Positions 1 through 10,301 of a DNA stretch of 64,000 bases are shown piece after piece. Position numbers and translations under genes: made by a program. The notes beneath the pieces are model-generated. The model was not told where the DNA came from. It searched no databases and saw only the letters and a list, made by a program, of their open reading frames with translations. Within the stretch, counting starts at the first letter, position 1; every line of letters begins with the position of its first letter. The stretch covers positions 62,001 to 126,000 of the forward strand of contig CANTFL010000267.1 in assembly GCA_947650285.1 (NCBI GenBank). The letters are read 5' to 3'. Source of the stretch: Hyaloperonospora brassicae. Its lineage: Eukaryota; Oomycota; Peronosporomycetes; Peronosporales; Peronosporaceae.

Positions 1-295
1 AACATAAACGGCAATTTTGGACATGCCCAGCGAGTCACTAAATTACGTACAGTGGGGAGAGGGTGGGCTAACGTGTCAAGTCGGGAGTCTGCAAACGCAC
101 TGCAGTAGTTTCTACACGACTCCGCGAATGCTCCGACGGCTCGGGACACGTTTGTTCCACGGAATTGCTGGGGTTGCAGCGCAATGCTTCATATGGCCGC
201 CAAATATGTGTGGCATGATGTATATGTCATTCATTTAAAGACTACGGGGAGAGCACGTGGAGTTAGCGAAAGTATTTCTCTAAGCTGGTGACACG

Positions 296-1860
296 GTGAG
301 ACGGCATGTTCGGGTTGTAGAAAAGGCGACTATCTCGTCTCTAGACGTCATGGCTTGCATCGATGACATTCAAGCGGCAAAGATTGAACACCTAAGTCTG
401 CCTCCTTTGGGTTGGAAATTTAGGGGAAGCATTCCCATGCCTACATACACAAAGAACACGAAGTTTCGTCTTTGTACGGATTCGACCGTATGGACACATC
501 CTCTTAGAGGTGTCGAACGGGTGGTGGGTCGCCCAGCTGGACTCGTGAACCCACCGAGTCTCCGAGCCCCGATGACCAGCTACTGCTGACTGCGGGCATA
601 GTTGAGGAGTCACTATCCCCAACATCTTCCGTCAACCTTCTCGTCGTGCACTCGCAGCATACGGGAGTGATAGCTTCCTCTGGCGCGGCAGAATTGTCGC
701 TGGCGGTACTCCCGAAGCGTTCCATAATAATAGCGCTTGGGGACACTGTCCTTGCTCGGAAACGCGACCTCGCGTCTGGGGCTAGCCTCAGGAAGCTGGC
801 TATGCCGTCACCTTCGGCGTGTCCACAACTACTACTGCCAAACGCGGTCGGGTCGGGACGTGCCAGCGTCAAACTGTGCTCGATCATCACGACGACTGTA
901 TCAATCGGGACGAATAACTGGAGGTATGGCACGCGCTCAGTTTTATTAGGCCTTCTTCAGCTTTGACGCCATATTCACACGTCGCCGGAGACGTGGAGGC
1001 TTGGCGCAATACAGCATATCGTGATCCGTAGATTATGCTGTTCTACGTGCGTCGTATTTTATTAGTAAACTGATGATCAGTCTTAATGAGGAAGTCCTTG
1101 TTCAATGGACGGCTGATGGCGCCAAGACGCTTTCTTGACGGCCGTCCGCGCGTACCGTAATCGGACGATGGATTCAGCCACGGTAACTTGGACCGATCGC
1201 TGGATCAAAAGTGCACGGCATCGCGCGAACGTGTCCAGTTTATCCCCTCTCATCGTTAATTCCGACGACTGGACTCGCCTCCGTCATTTGGACTATGCGG
1301 CATATGACATTTCGCGCCTCTGTGACCCGCGTCGGTGCGTTCATTTGAGCCAACATTTGCTGTGCTCTGCTTTGCTTGATACGAACTTCGCCGCGTTGCA
1401 TGGTGGTGACAAAGATCATATTCTCATTTTCGGAGAAACATCGAAGTCACATCAGTTTACGGCGGGGCAACAGTGGCTACCGGACGGCTTACAATTCTTT
1501 CAGGATACAGTAATATATTGGGAATAATTTGTGCGATATGTTACCTCCGCATTAGTGCCCGCTCTACCACCCATTCAACTTGAGTACCAAGGGCAGCTCA
1601 AGGTTTATTACGCTTCCGCTCTTAGGACCACAGCTCTGGAAGATAACGATGCTTATGGGCGCCTCCGTTCACTTCGGGATTGGGCAACACCGCATGACTT
1701 CAACGCTACCATCACACACCGCGGCAAGAGGACGTGGCCTAAGTCTACCAAAATGTCCGCGGCTCTAAAAAGTTTTCTCGAGTCGGATAAATGTCGGCAT
1801 GGCGCGGCGCGCGTACACGACATCGCCCACTTGCGTGGTTTATACAGAAAACTCATGTGA
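296..1860 (+). pseudogene. Possible LINE ORF1 / N-terminal ORF2 region, degraded
   Basis: Short open stretches at 296-589, 646-966, 1135-1527 and 1531-1860 lie directly upstream of the LINE endonuclease on the same strand. None shows a domain I recognise. Their position, GC-rich base use and proline/serine-rich composition near 600-960 fit the poorly conserved ORF1 of an L1-like element, but this rests on position only. An unrelated decayed insertion is possible. The ORFs on the opposite strand here (392-625, 504-932) look like shadows. Confidence 0.3.
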
Positions 1861-1959
1861 GCACGAAGGAGGAGGAGGCAGCATTGGCGGGCACCTACGC
1901 ACAATGGTGAGGTATACATTTATCATCTAGTTCTCCTAACCCATTCTACTGAAGTACAG

Positions 1960-2500
1960 GCTCTTCCTCTCAAGAAGGGGGGGGGTCGCAATTCACTTGA
2001 CTCCTTTATCTGCATCTCAAGCTACTCCATGGAAGCCGAACTTGTTGACAACACGGGCGCTGGCTATCATGATTGACGGAGATGTGTAATTAAAAGTTTA
2101 CGCACTAAATGTTAAACGGGACCGTGAGATGTTTTTATACTCTTCTTGCGTGAGATTTGCACGATCAACCGACCGTCCTCGTCGGGAACTTTAATTGCGT
2201 GCACAGTCCAGATATAGATCGGTACTGTCAGCCCCGTTCAAATCGGTCAGATAGTACAGCGCTTGATGCTATGGTTTCCGCCGCTAATTTATCTGATTCG
2301 CGGGTGCTCCGAGGCCATGCGCAAGATGACACCGCCACTAAATTTGATTAACATCATACCTATTGGGAGGGAAGTCACGCCAGTCTTATTATAGGATTCT
2401 ACGTCCCCGCTCATTGGGTTGATAAGGTCCAATGAGGGTCAACTTTTTCACCCCCGCAACCGTCTGACCATCAGCAGGTGGTGTTTCTCCCCCGAGCTTC
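1960..2500 (+). pseudogene. LINE apurinic-type endonuclease domain (EEP family), degraded
   Basis: The metal-dependent endonuclease that nicks target DNA for target-primed reverse transcription. In order one can read, across frames: a strand resembling LKVYALNVKRDRE near 2090 (compare the usual V-x-NVYAPN), VLVGNFNCVHSPDIDR at about 2166-2213 (the GDFNCV-x-x-x-D block; the usual G-D is G-N here), a strand resembling ASRIDRFYVPAHW near 2370-2420, and SDHQ near 2465 carrying the terminal catalytic Asp-His. Stops after 2351 and several frame changes mean no active protein. It sits upstream of the RT, as in L1/Tad-type elements. Confidence 0.7.
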
Positions 2501-3071
2501 GGCGCGTCAGGATCAATTTCATCTATGGCGACGGGTGATGAAACCCACTCAAACTCCGCATTCTGATCGGGTTCTCGCCGAGTTGATCGAGTACATAAAT
2601 AATTTGGCGGTTGGGCAAGGGGCACTGACGGTATCATAATATGCTGGTCTGGCTTTGTGAATCCAATGTATTAAAGGGTGCGCAAGCGGGACAAACAGAG
2701 ACGTGCCAGGATGCGTCGCATGTGCATTTTTCAAAAAGGCGGTAAAACAACGTCGAGGCAGCAGTGGATTGAGCTGAACGTCGAAGACTTCCGTCGCGAA
2801 CATCTCGCACGTCTGGGGCAGCGCCTCGAGCGGTCCTCGGATCTGTTACGTTGGACATTCTAACCCATTTTGAATTGGGAGCGTGACCTATGTGTCACCG
2901 ACATATTTCAGCTGCATGGTCCTTCCTTTGCCGGAACTGTCGTTTGCTGATCAATTTGCGTCCGAGTGGTCGTCCGTACTGGGTATCAGTCACCATACGA
3001 CTTCGCTCAGCGATCTGCCCTCGACTGTTCTAAGATTAGGCGAGACTCAGCGCCCGAAATTTCTCTGGTGA
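2501..3071 (+). pseudogene. LINE linker between endonuclease and reverse transcriptase, degraded
   Basis: Two open stretches (2678-2863, 2883-3071) in different frames bridge endonuclease and RT. The first is highly basic (KRDKQRRARMRR) and ends in a helix-like segment (REHLARLGQRLERSSDLL). The second contains FADQFASEWSSVLG, reminiscent of the helical region before LINE RT domains. Assigned from context; there is no separate catalytic function. The sequence is then interrupted by SINE-like DNA before the RT resumes near 3655. Confidence 0.5.
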
Positions 3072-3269
3072 CGAGAATATGGCACTTTATTCCGGTGTCA
3101 CGGAGATTGTTCTTCTTTATAGTTTAACTAGGTGATGGAGCTTAAACTAGGATGAAGACGGCTTACGGCCGGGGATGACAACCGAAAAGTGAGTTGTACT
3201 TATGTTGTCCTTATCTCTAAAGACGAATAGCTGGTAGAAGCCGGTGACTCTCAGCCACCGATTTCGTGC

Positions 3270-3545
3270 CCTTTCCCCACCGCTTTTTGTTTTACCTATC
3301 ACTGGGTAATTACGTCTCGTAATTTACCTTTAGTAAAACATCGCTTTGTCATGTGCATAATAAAAACGATTGCGTGGTTGTGGGGGACGTAACTGCGGGT
3401 GGGTCTCACTTCTGGTGAACCCCAAACACCAGGTCGTGAATATCAGTCACAATTAACTTGCCACGGTGGGACTCGAACCCGCACTCACCCGATTCAAATC
3501 CCTCTTCCCAATCGACTGAGCCAATATGTTGCTCCGTCGTTTCGC
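3270..3545 (-). repeat. tRNA-derived SINE relic
   Basis: Read on the minus strand, 3531-3459 resembles a tRNA. There is a Pol III A-box-like block (TGGCTCAGTCGATTGG, 3523-3508), an exact B box (GGTTCGAGTCC, 3479-3469) and a tRNA-like end CCACCGTGGCA. The 5' acceptor half does not pair with the 3' half and the T stem has a mismatch, so it is not a functional tRNA. A non-tRNA body continues down to about 3270. Because the LINE protein reads up to about 3071 and resumes near 3655, the whole 3072-3650 stretch may be inserted DNA. tRNA-derived SINEs are known from Phytophthora. Outer ends are approximate. Confidence 0.6.
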
Positions 3546-3659
3546 TAACATCCTACAATATAACCCTGCCAAAGAACAATACAAATATGCTAATATGCAA
3601 TATACATCCTGCACATGTCGCCGCAACATCACTCACTAACAGCTCAAAAAGCTGATTAA

Positions 3660-4559
3660 AATCTCTGTCGCCATAAGGCAGCGAGGCCCGATAGTCCTAA
3701 CAATGACTTACATAAGGATTTGCTTGCTTTACTTGATCCTGCTCTCGTCCCCATCAGCAACCATTTTTTAAAAGGCGCCGATCCGCCGTTCTCATTTTTG
3801 GATGCACTTATAACCCCCTTACGTAAAAAGGGGGATTCGACGAATGCCATGGACAATCGGCCTATTTCCCTAGTGAAAACGAGTTACAAGATATCTGCCA
3901 AGGTTCTGGCTGCGCACTTGCAGCGCGTTCTACCTCCCCTGATTGGGCGGTCGCAGCAAGGGTTTGTTCACGGCAGGCAGATGATGAAGCTCTTAATGAT
4001 GATGTTGGCTCAACTTTCTACTGCTCGGCACGATGATACTCGCGCAGCTCTCGATAGCCGTTTCATACGTCTACTCGACTTTCGCAAGGCTTACGATACG
4101 GTCGATCGAGATTTTTTGTACGAGGCTCTACGCAGTTTTGGTTTCGACGAACGTTATATTCAGCGTATACATCGGCTGCATGCAGGGACGACGACATCCT
4201 TTCTCGTCAATGGTGAGCTTTCCAAACCTATCCCAGTGGTATCGGGCACTCGCCAAAGGTGCCCGCTCGCCCCTCTTCTTTTTCTATTGGGGGCCGGCTC
4301 TTGGGGCTGGATTTTCACTACTCGCGGTCTCCCAGTCCCAGGCGGCGGGGCAGTTTCTCATACCTTTTCCGCCTTTGTTAATGACCCAACCATATTTCTT
4401 GTTGAAGCGCGACAGTTTCCGTCAGCGCTACAGCTCGTTCAAAAATTTGTCGCGCTGTCCGGATTGCATGCGCAACCGGCCAAGAGCAAACTGATTTTCT
4501 TAAACCGCACGATTCGATTCGTTAATTTTCCACGTCATCTCGGTCCTTTAAACCGGTGA
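3660..4559 (+). pseudogene. LINE reverse transcriptase domain, inactive
   Basis: Non-LTR reverse transcriptase, which would copy LINE RNA at the nicked target. The open frame 3720-4559 (279 codons) shows the LINE blocks in order: ALITPLRKKGDSTNAMDNRP, SYKISAKVLAAHLQRVLPPL, SQQGFVHGRQM, the catalytic block LLDFRKAYDTVDRDF, SGTRQRCPLAPLLF (usual G-x-RQGCPLSPLLF) and, where F/YADD should be, FVNDPTIFL. One catalytic aspartate is therefore replaced by Asn and the next by Pro, so the enzyme would be dead even where the frame is open. In-frame sequence upstream of the first ATG (from about 3660) also belongs to the domain. Confidence 0.85.
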
Positions 4560-4572
4560 GACCACGAGGTAC

Positions 4573-5436
4573 TTGGGGCACGAGATTGGAACGGGCGAAC
4601 TCCAGCATAGCAATATAGCGCTACGAATTGGGCGGCTGCAGCGGCGTCTGCTCACGGCTTCGACAATATCGACCAGTGTCGCTACTCGCGTAATCATTCC
4701 AAACGCCGCCATATTACCGTCGATGCTGTTCACGGCAGCGGTCTTTGAGATTCCGTCATGGGCCAGCAAGGAAGTTCACAATCTCTACAAGCACTTTCTG
4801 TGGGAACATTCGACCTCGACAGACGCGCGTCATCACTAAATCAACCCTGGTTTAGTGTACACGCCAAAGAATGCTGGTGGAGTTGGTCTAGCCTCGGTCG
4901 ATGTGGCCATTAAAACGCAAAGGACCAAACACGCGCTGCGCTGGCTGACCCAAACTCACGACACGTATTTTTATTCTTAGCGGTCCTGGGCGTCCCAAGG
5001 TGGACCTACCCGTTCTGGTATGGTCATGCATTATAAGTGCGTAGCCGTGAACGTCCTTTACGCAGCAGCAGGCTCCCGTCGGCTTTCGTTGCTAAAGATC
5101 TCGACCTGCTTCTCGAGCCGTTGGCGGATCAAGCTGGACACTGTCGGGCTCGGAAATCGTGTTTCCTTGATATCCTTGTGCTACATGCGGTCAGCCGATG
5201 GATTGGGCGTGTGTGGGAACTAAATTTTCCACTCCTTCACCGGACGAAGTCGCTACTCCTAATTGTCCCGATTATCAACTACGCGCAGTGCGTCAATTTT
5301 AGGCGACGTTGGGCTGGTCCGGCAATTTGTGGATGCGGGATGCGAAGGGTGCGAAGTTGTTGCACTCAAAGTTTAACCAAATTGACGCGTGCTATGTCGC
5401 GGATCTGCACATTTGGCGGACGGGCCCGACTACCTG
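4573..5436 (+). pseudogene. LINE ORF2 C-terminal (thumb/connection) region, first part
   Basis: Downstream of the RT on the same strand. 4573-4839 encodes a segment resembling the LINE thumb region (rows of small helices, then RVIIPNAAILPSMLFTAAVF and IPSWASKEVHNLYKHFLW). Broken frames at 5020-5223 and 5037-5462 continue it. The coding sequence stops at 5436 where the left LTR of the nested Gypsy element begins, and the matching continuation is at 18871. Confidence 0.65.
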
Positions 5437-5742
5437 TGTGGTGCCTGGGATGTAATGCGTGATGTAGAATACAAAAGTGATTGCATTAGGTCCTTAGTTC
5501 ACACGCAAGCTGCTACTCCAAGCCTTCTGGATTCCATGCATAATTCTTTCTCGATTTCAACTGGGACTAAACTCGATGGATCGCACAACGTGCTCTTATA
5601 CGGTCGGTCCGCAACCATTCTGGAGCGGGATTGTACAACGTGCGCGTAGACAAAGTAAAGCGCAATCCTTCTGGAGCGGGATTGCACACCGTGCGCGTAA
5701 ACGACGTCGAAAGCCATTCTGGAACGAGCGCCTTGCGCTACA
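5437..5742 (-). repeat. Element O 3' LTR
   Basis: 306 bp, identical to 18565-18870 except at two positions I can see (near 5465 and 5737). On the minus strand it starts TGTAGCGC and ends CCACA. It contains an internal near-duplicate of about 40 bp (CTGGAGCGGGATTG at 5621-5634 and again at 5671-5684, each followed by a CGTGCGCGTA-like stretch), possibly a tandem regulatory motif. The small ORFs predicted across it are not credible genes. Confidence 0.93.
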
Positions 5743-6223
5743 TCCTCCCCGAGCGGAGTTCGTGTTGGTGCATTAGGAAGTCTTTCACTTAAATCGCGCC
5801 AATGTGAAACGTGTCGGATAATTTTTTCTTTTTCCTGGTACATTCATGCTCAGGAAGTCTATGCCACCGAACGAGCCACTCCGGTTGTCTGCTAACCATG
5901 CGCTTTTTGGCAAGCGCTTCCACAATGTGCAACTCGTCACCAATGGCTTCATCAAGTATCACTGGTACTGCTTTTGGCACCTGTCGACTGTTAAATCGCA
6001 CAGGGTTTGGCACAAAGTGGCTAGACAAATCGATGTTGAAGCTCGGATGCAACTTGATGAGTGCTCGAGGGAGGGTAAGCTTGGTCATATTCTGGTTAAT
6101 CATTTTCTCAATATTGAACGGCCCAATCTTCTTTGCAACTAGCTTTGAATTTGTTGCATTTTTACCGTTGTTGCGATGGCGTAGATTGAGATGTCAGAGT
6201 CAACCATAATCACGTCCCCAGCA
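5743..6223 (-). pseudogene. Element O integrase C-terminus with chromodomain
   Basis: 6103-5789 reads LHPSFNIDLSSHFVPNPVRF, then a linker (AVPVILDEAIGDELHIVEAL) and the chromodomain core EWLVRWHRLPEHE. Chromodomains at the integrase C-terminus define chromoviruses and are thought to direct insertion to chosen chromatin. The frame slips at a homopolymer near 5820-5835; the next frame supplies the end (KEKIIRHVSHWRDL). The minus strand then reads a purine tract (CGGGGAGGA, 5751-5743), the likely second-strand primer, directly before the 3' LTR. Confidence 0.8.
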
Positions 6224-7165
6224 TTAAACGTAACACTGCTGCGTTTCCTGTCGTAATACTCTTTTTGTTTCTTTTGAGCATTCTCCAAATTCTTCCTTGC
6301 AAAGTCGATGATCTTCTTTCTTCTGTCTGCAAAATTTCTTGACGTACTCGGATTTAATGATCTTCGTTACTTTGTTACTGGAGTCGCCTGTTATACCGTT
6401 GTTGCATTTCCGCCCCGTGTCAATTTCGAATGATGAGAGCTGGGTAGACTTGCTCACCAGTGTAGCGTGCGCAAACTCGATAGTACTGAGATGCTCTGAC
6501 CAGTCACTTCCATGGTACGACACCATACATCGTAGAGCATCTTCCAAAATTAAGTTTTGATGCTCTGTTTGACCGTCCGCTTGTGCGCGGTGTGACGTCG
6601 TCATTGAAAGATTAGTACACATGACCGCCATGAGAGATCTCTAAAAGTTGGACGTAAATTTAAGGTCGCGATCACTTACGAAAACCCTCGGTAGACCGTG
6701 ATAGCGGACTACAACATCAAAGAAAAGCTTGGCAACTTGTGGCGCGTCGACGTTGGTGTGCGTGGCAGCATTTCCTCGACGTTTCGACAGTTTATTCACT
6801 ACAGTCATGATCGCGTCAAACCCGCTTGACACTGGTAGTCCCGTAATAAAATCCATCGATACAACTTCCCAACAGTCTTCTGGTATAGGTATTGGCATGA
6901 GCTTTCCATTTTTCTTCAGATTGCTCGTCTTCCATCGCACACATGTACCACAACTTGATACATAATCGCGTACATCTTGTTCCAAGTTTGGCCAAAAGTA
7001 CCATTGCCCCACCTTTAACTGAGTGCGACGTATTCCTGGATGTGCCGCTGTGTTCCCATCGTGATGTTCTTGGAGGATACCGGTGATCAACCGATTGTCC
7101 GATGGAACGCAAAGTCGATTGACAGCATGCTTTGTTTTCAAGTAAAGAAGCTCATTCTTCAACAC
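6224..7165 (-). pseudogene. Element O integrase
   Basis: Inserts element DNA into the host genome. The zinc-binding HHCC domain is visible (EHHDGNTAAHPG, then SSCGTCVRWK). The catalytic core has SMDFITGLP (Asp 1), LPRVFVSDRDLKF (Asp 2) and, in the next open piece (6631-6224), SHRAQADGQTEHQN (Glu), then the typical SYHGSDWSEHLSTIEFAHAT. The two pieces (7165-6641 and 6631-6224) are separated by a stop/frameshift near 6635. Downstream basic sequence leads into the chromodomain region. Confidence 0.87.
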
Positions 7166-7387
7166 GTACTTTTCATGAACGTTGTTTAAAGCACTCTTAA
7201 ATTCCCGATCATGCGCGTAGCCGACCTTAAACTATTTCTTCATAGCAGGGGAGAGGTTCACACTTGCCACCACGAACTCGATGTGCTGAACTTGATCCTG
7301 CACTTGTACTTGTTGAATCTGATTTACACCAACGTGGTGAAGTACACCACTCACCCCCCGAAGGTCATGCACATCGAGCAGAAGGTC

Positions 7388-8071
7388 TTAATCGAGACGC
7401 GAAAGAGAGCACAGAGCCGTCAATTGGAGACCGTGACGACGCAGAGTTGTATCGCGAACAACGCATTGCTGCCCACATTCATGAATCCGAGGCATAAAAG
7501 CTAATAAAGGGTCTGCGAGGCGAGTGACTCTGTTCGGCCGTGACAACGCATCGGCTACCACGTTGGAGGTGCCTTTGACATGGTGCAACGTTAAGTCGAA
7601 TTGTGAGAAAAATGTCATCATTCGAGCTAATTTCGGTGTAACCATGGGATGATAAAGCATCCAGCGGCACGCAGTATTGTCTGTAAACACATCAAATGAA
7701 CGTCCATGAAGGTAATGGCGCCATTTCGAAAGAGCTGTCTTGATCGCTAATAGTTCTTGCTCGTGGGCAGGCCACGCTTGCTCATAAACCCCAAATTTCT
7801 TAGAGTAAAACGCGATAGGATGATCTTTGCCATCGGTGACCTGGGACAGTACGCCACCCATTCAGCACCCGGAAGCATCTGTGGTGACATTAAACGGTAT
7901 CGCGAATTTCGGTAGATGTAGCACAGGTGCTTGTTGTAAAGCGACCTTAAAGTCTCGAAATGCTTTGTCTTGATCGTGCTACCACTCCCATCGCACTACC
8001 ATTTTAACGAGCTTAGTTAGGGGTAGTGCAATTTGTGCAAAAGCACAGATAAACCGTCAATAGTAACCAGC
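7388..8071 (-). pseudogene. Element O RNase H domain
   Basis: RNase H degrades the RNA strand during element replication. The sequence reads RFICAFAQIALPLTKLVKM, VALQQAPVLHLPKF, TTDASGC (first catalytic Asp), an in-frame TGA, then MGGVLSQV and HEQELLAIKTALSKWRHYL (catalytic Glu helix), VFTDNTACRWML (catalytic Asp), FDLTLHHVKGTSNVVADALS (final Asp). Gypsy RNase H lies directly after RT as here. At least three in-frame stops from 8074 onward break the polyprotein. Confidence 0.85.
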
Positions 8072-8660
8072 TTATCCGAGAAAGCTCATCGATTCTTTCC
8101 GCATGCTTGGTGCCTTCATCTGCTCAATCGCTGTTGTCGTCCGCTGATCCACACTCAAGCCATTCGTCGATATCGAATGGCCTAAAAACGCTACACTGTC
8201 TTTGCCAAAAGAGCAATTCCTCCGATGTGCGTAGAGCTTCTCTTGGCGCAAAACCTTAAAAACTTCGCGCAAATGCCGAATGTGATCTGCGTTTGACTTG
8301 GAAAAGACGCAAATGTCGTCAAGGTAGACAACCACGAAGTCAAATTTATCGAAAAAGATCCGCATAAGTCGGGACCAGACACCTGGCATTCCTGCCAAAC
8401 CCATAGGCGCAACACACCATTGGTACGTCATCTTGTGAATCCGAAAAGCCGTGTATTGAAGGCTGGGTTCGTTTACAAGCATCTGATGATATCCTTGAGC
8501 CAAGTCTATCACAGTGTAAACAGTACACCCTTTCATTTGATCAAAAAGCTCCTCAATGAGAGGCAGGGAAATTTTTGATATCTTGGCCTGACTATTCACG
8601 TATCGATAATCAATAATATAGTGAATAGGTTGCAAGCAATTTCCCGACCGAAGCCACTCC
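8072..8660 (-). pseudogene. Element O reverse transcriptase core
   Basis: Continuation of the RT cut by element A. It resumes at once with EWLRSGN, then IDYRYVNSQ, VYTVIDLAQGYHQ, YQWCVAPMGLAGMP and the catalytic YLDD motif in FVVVYLDDICVFS, followed by HLREVFKVLRQEKLYA and FLGHSIS. All three catalytic aspartates appear present (VIDL, YLDD). The frame ends in TAA at 8074-8072 in the FLG region, with another in-frame TGA a few codons on. Both look like point mutations, since RNase H sequence continues in the same frame. Confidence 0.88.
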
Positions 8661-9051
8661 TGTAACGGGGCAGCCCGTTACATGAAATTGTCACTTTAAG
8701 GAAAGTGACAATAAAGAATATAAAGATGGATATTTTTTAAAACAATATCACCAAAGTGGTGATATTGAAGGTTCGACCAAAGGGTCTGTTCATTGGTTGA
8801 TATCGTGATGATATCAACCCACCAATCGCCGCAAGACGCGCGCAATGAGTGATGACGAGGCGTCACCATACATGCAGTTATATTAGTATAATTGAATTAA
8901 GTCAAACGAAGAGACAGTAGTTTAAAGACTTAATTTATTAATATAACAGTTCTACTTTTACCCTACCTACGCTTCCTCGCTTGCCACGTGTACGTCTGTC
9001 GGGGCACTCAAAACCCTTGCGTTAAGTTACGCAAGGGTGTGCCCCGTTACA
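8661..9051 (+). repeat. Element A 5' LTR
   Basis: 391 bp, TGTAAC...GTTACA, almost identical to 16253-16642 (a few substitutions and one length change near 8730-8742). It is built from consecutive hairpins: 8661-8669 with 8674-8682, 8687-8697 with 8702-8712, 8743-8752 with 8758-8767 and 9013-9022 with 9029-9038, all perfect. The LTR family recurs at 37715, 44893 and 49574 (solo) and as relics near 51.6, 54.9 and 56.4 kb. Confidence 0.95.
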
Positions 9052-9053
9052 CC

Positions 9054-9066
9054 TGGTAGCACTTTG
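9054..9066 (+). promoter_or_regulatory. Element A primer-binding site
   Basis: TGGTAGCACTTTG begins two bases after the 5' LTR. Its complement ends AGTGCT-A-CCA, as for a tRNA 3' end. The stretch continues into a hairpin-forming leader before the gag start at 9096. Relic C has the related TGGTAGCGCTTCG near 27700. Confidence 0.7.
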
Positions 9067-9095
9067 TAGTCCTTCCAAGGACCACATCATCCAAC

Positions 9096-10251
9096 ATGAA
9101 CATGTTGGATGAAGAAGACACCTTTCACGCCACGCGTGAAGGGTTTACCCATTTGAGTGACATCGAATGGGGTGCGGTAGAACGAATGAGTTCTACCGTA
9201 GGCGAACTCGTCGTCAGCACCATGTTGGAGTCTCTAGACAGAGACCAACAACATGCCGCTATCGCCAAGTTCATTCAGAATGAACTTGCTCTCGAGAGGG
9301 AGAAAGTAGCCTTGCTTCACCAGCAAGGCTCTCAACAGGCCGAGCAGTTGAGAGAACTCGGTGCTCAACAGACGGAGCTGTTGAGACAGCAGCAATTCCA
9401 TGCTGCTGTGGGCGGGACGGCGCATGCGCGTCGTCCCGAAGTCATGAAAGTCGACATCTCCAAGTACAGTGGAGTCCCGGAGGACTCCCTGTTACTATGG
9501 TTTGTCGAACTCGACAGAGCCCTAAGGGCTCGTCGCGTCGAAGATGAGCAAATGAAACTTGCATTTGCTCAGACCCACTTGGCAGGGCGTGCCAAAACTT
9601 GGTCCCTGGGACTCTGAGAGTAGCGACCCAAATGTGTTTAGGTCGCTAGATGACTTCAAGTCCCGGCTCAGACAAACGTTTGAGCCGCCACGTGCTGAGT
9701 TCAGGGCTCGCTTAGAGCTCCAGAAACTCAAGCAGGGTAAGCGTGATGTGCACGCTTACGCACAACATATACGACTCCTCGCGAGTAGTATAACTGCCAA
9801 CCCAGTACATGAACACACGTTGATTACGGTGTTCATGCAAGGGCTCGCAGAAGGGCCCGTCAGGAGCCACCTGTTCCGCCTTGAGCTGAATACGCTTGAA
9901 GAAGCGATATCAGCCGCGGAACAGGAAGACTTTAGCATGAGACAGGCTCATGCTAGCTCAAACTCTTACCGTCCACCGAGACGACAAGAGATCGGAGGTC
10001 CAGAACCAATGGACCTCTGCTATGTTGAGGGCGAGAGACCTCGCTCTACAAACAACAAGCGATTGCAGAGGTGCAATCGCTGTCAGAAGTTAGGGCACTA
10101 CGCATACGAGTGTAGTGCTCCACGCCCAGTACCAAACAGTGCTGAGCGAAATGGACGAACTTTTGCCAGAAAGGGCAATGGGCCTGGGTCCAGCGCTGTT
10201 GCGAAGCCGCAACAGCGAGACGGACCATCAAAAAATGGTCGGGGTCAGTAG
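9096..10251 (+). pseudogene. Element A gag
   Basis: Structural protein of the particle. The start ATG at 9096 lies within the left stem of a perfect 11-bp hairpin (9088-9098 with 9101-9111). The N-terminal part is coiled-coil-like (Gln/Leu/Glu-rich, residues about 60-110); the capsid part has VDISKYSGVPEDSLLLWFVE and LAGRAKTW. The frame closes at 9617, but gag continues one frame over from about 9612 (DPNVFRSLDDFKSRLRQTFE, then EEAISAAEQEDFSMRQAHAS), so a single-base indel separates the halves. A CCHC knuckle (CNRCQKLGHYAYEC) lies near 10074-10115. The gag stop TAG is at 10249-10251. Confidence 0.88.
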
Positions 10252-10301
10252 GGGCGGAGCGCCCTACAGATCCAGCAACCTCAAGAGAATTTGCAAATCT
10301 C

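Noticed and set aside
3459..3531. Functional tRNA gene on the minus strand
   Set aside because: The B box is perfect, but the acceptor halves do not pair, the T stem has a mismatch and a SINE-like body follows.
5499..5843. 114-codon minus-strand ORF across the O 3' LTR as a separate gene
   Set aside because: Its start is the frameshifted end of O's chromodomain and the rest is LTR. The LTR part recurs in the other LTR.
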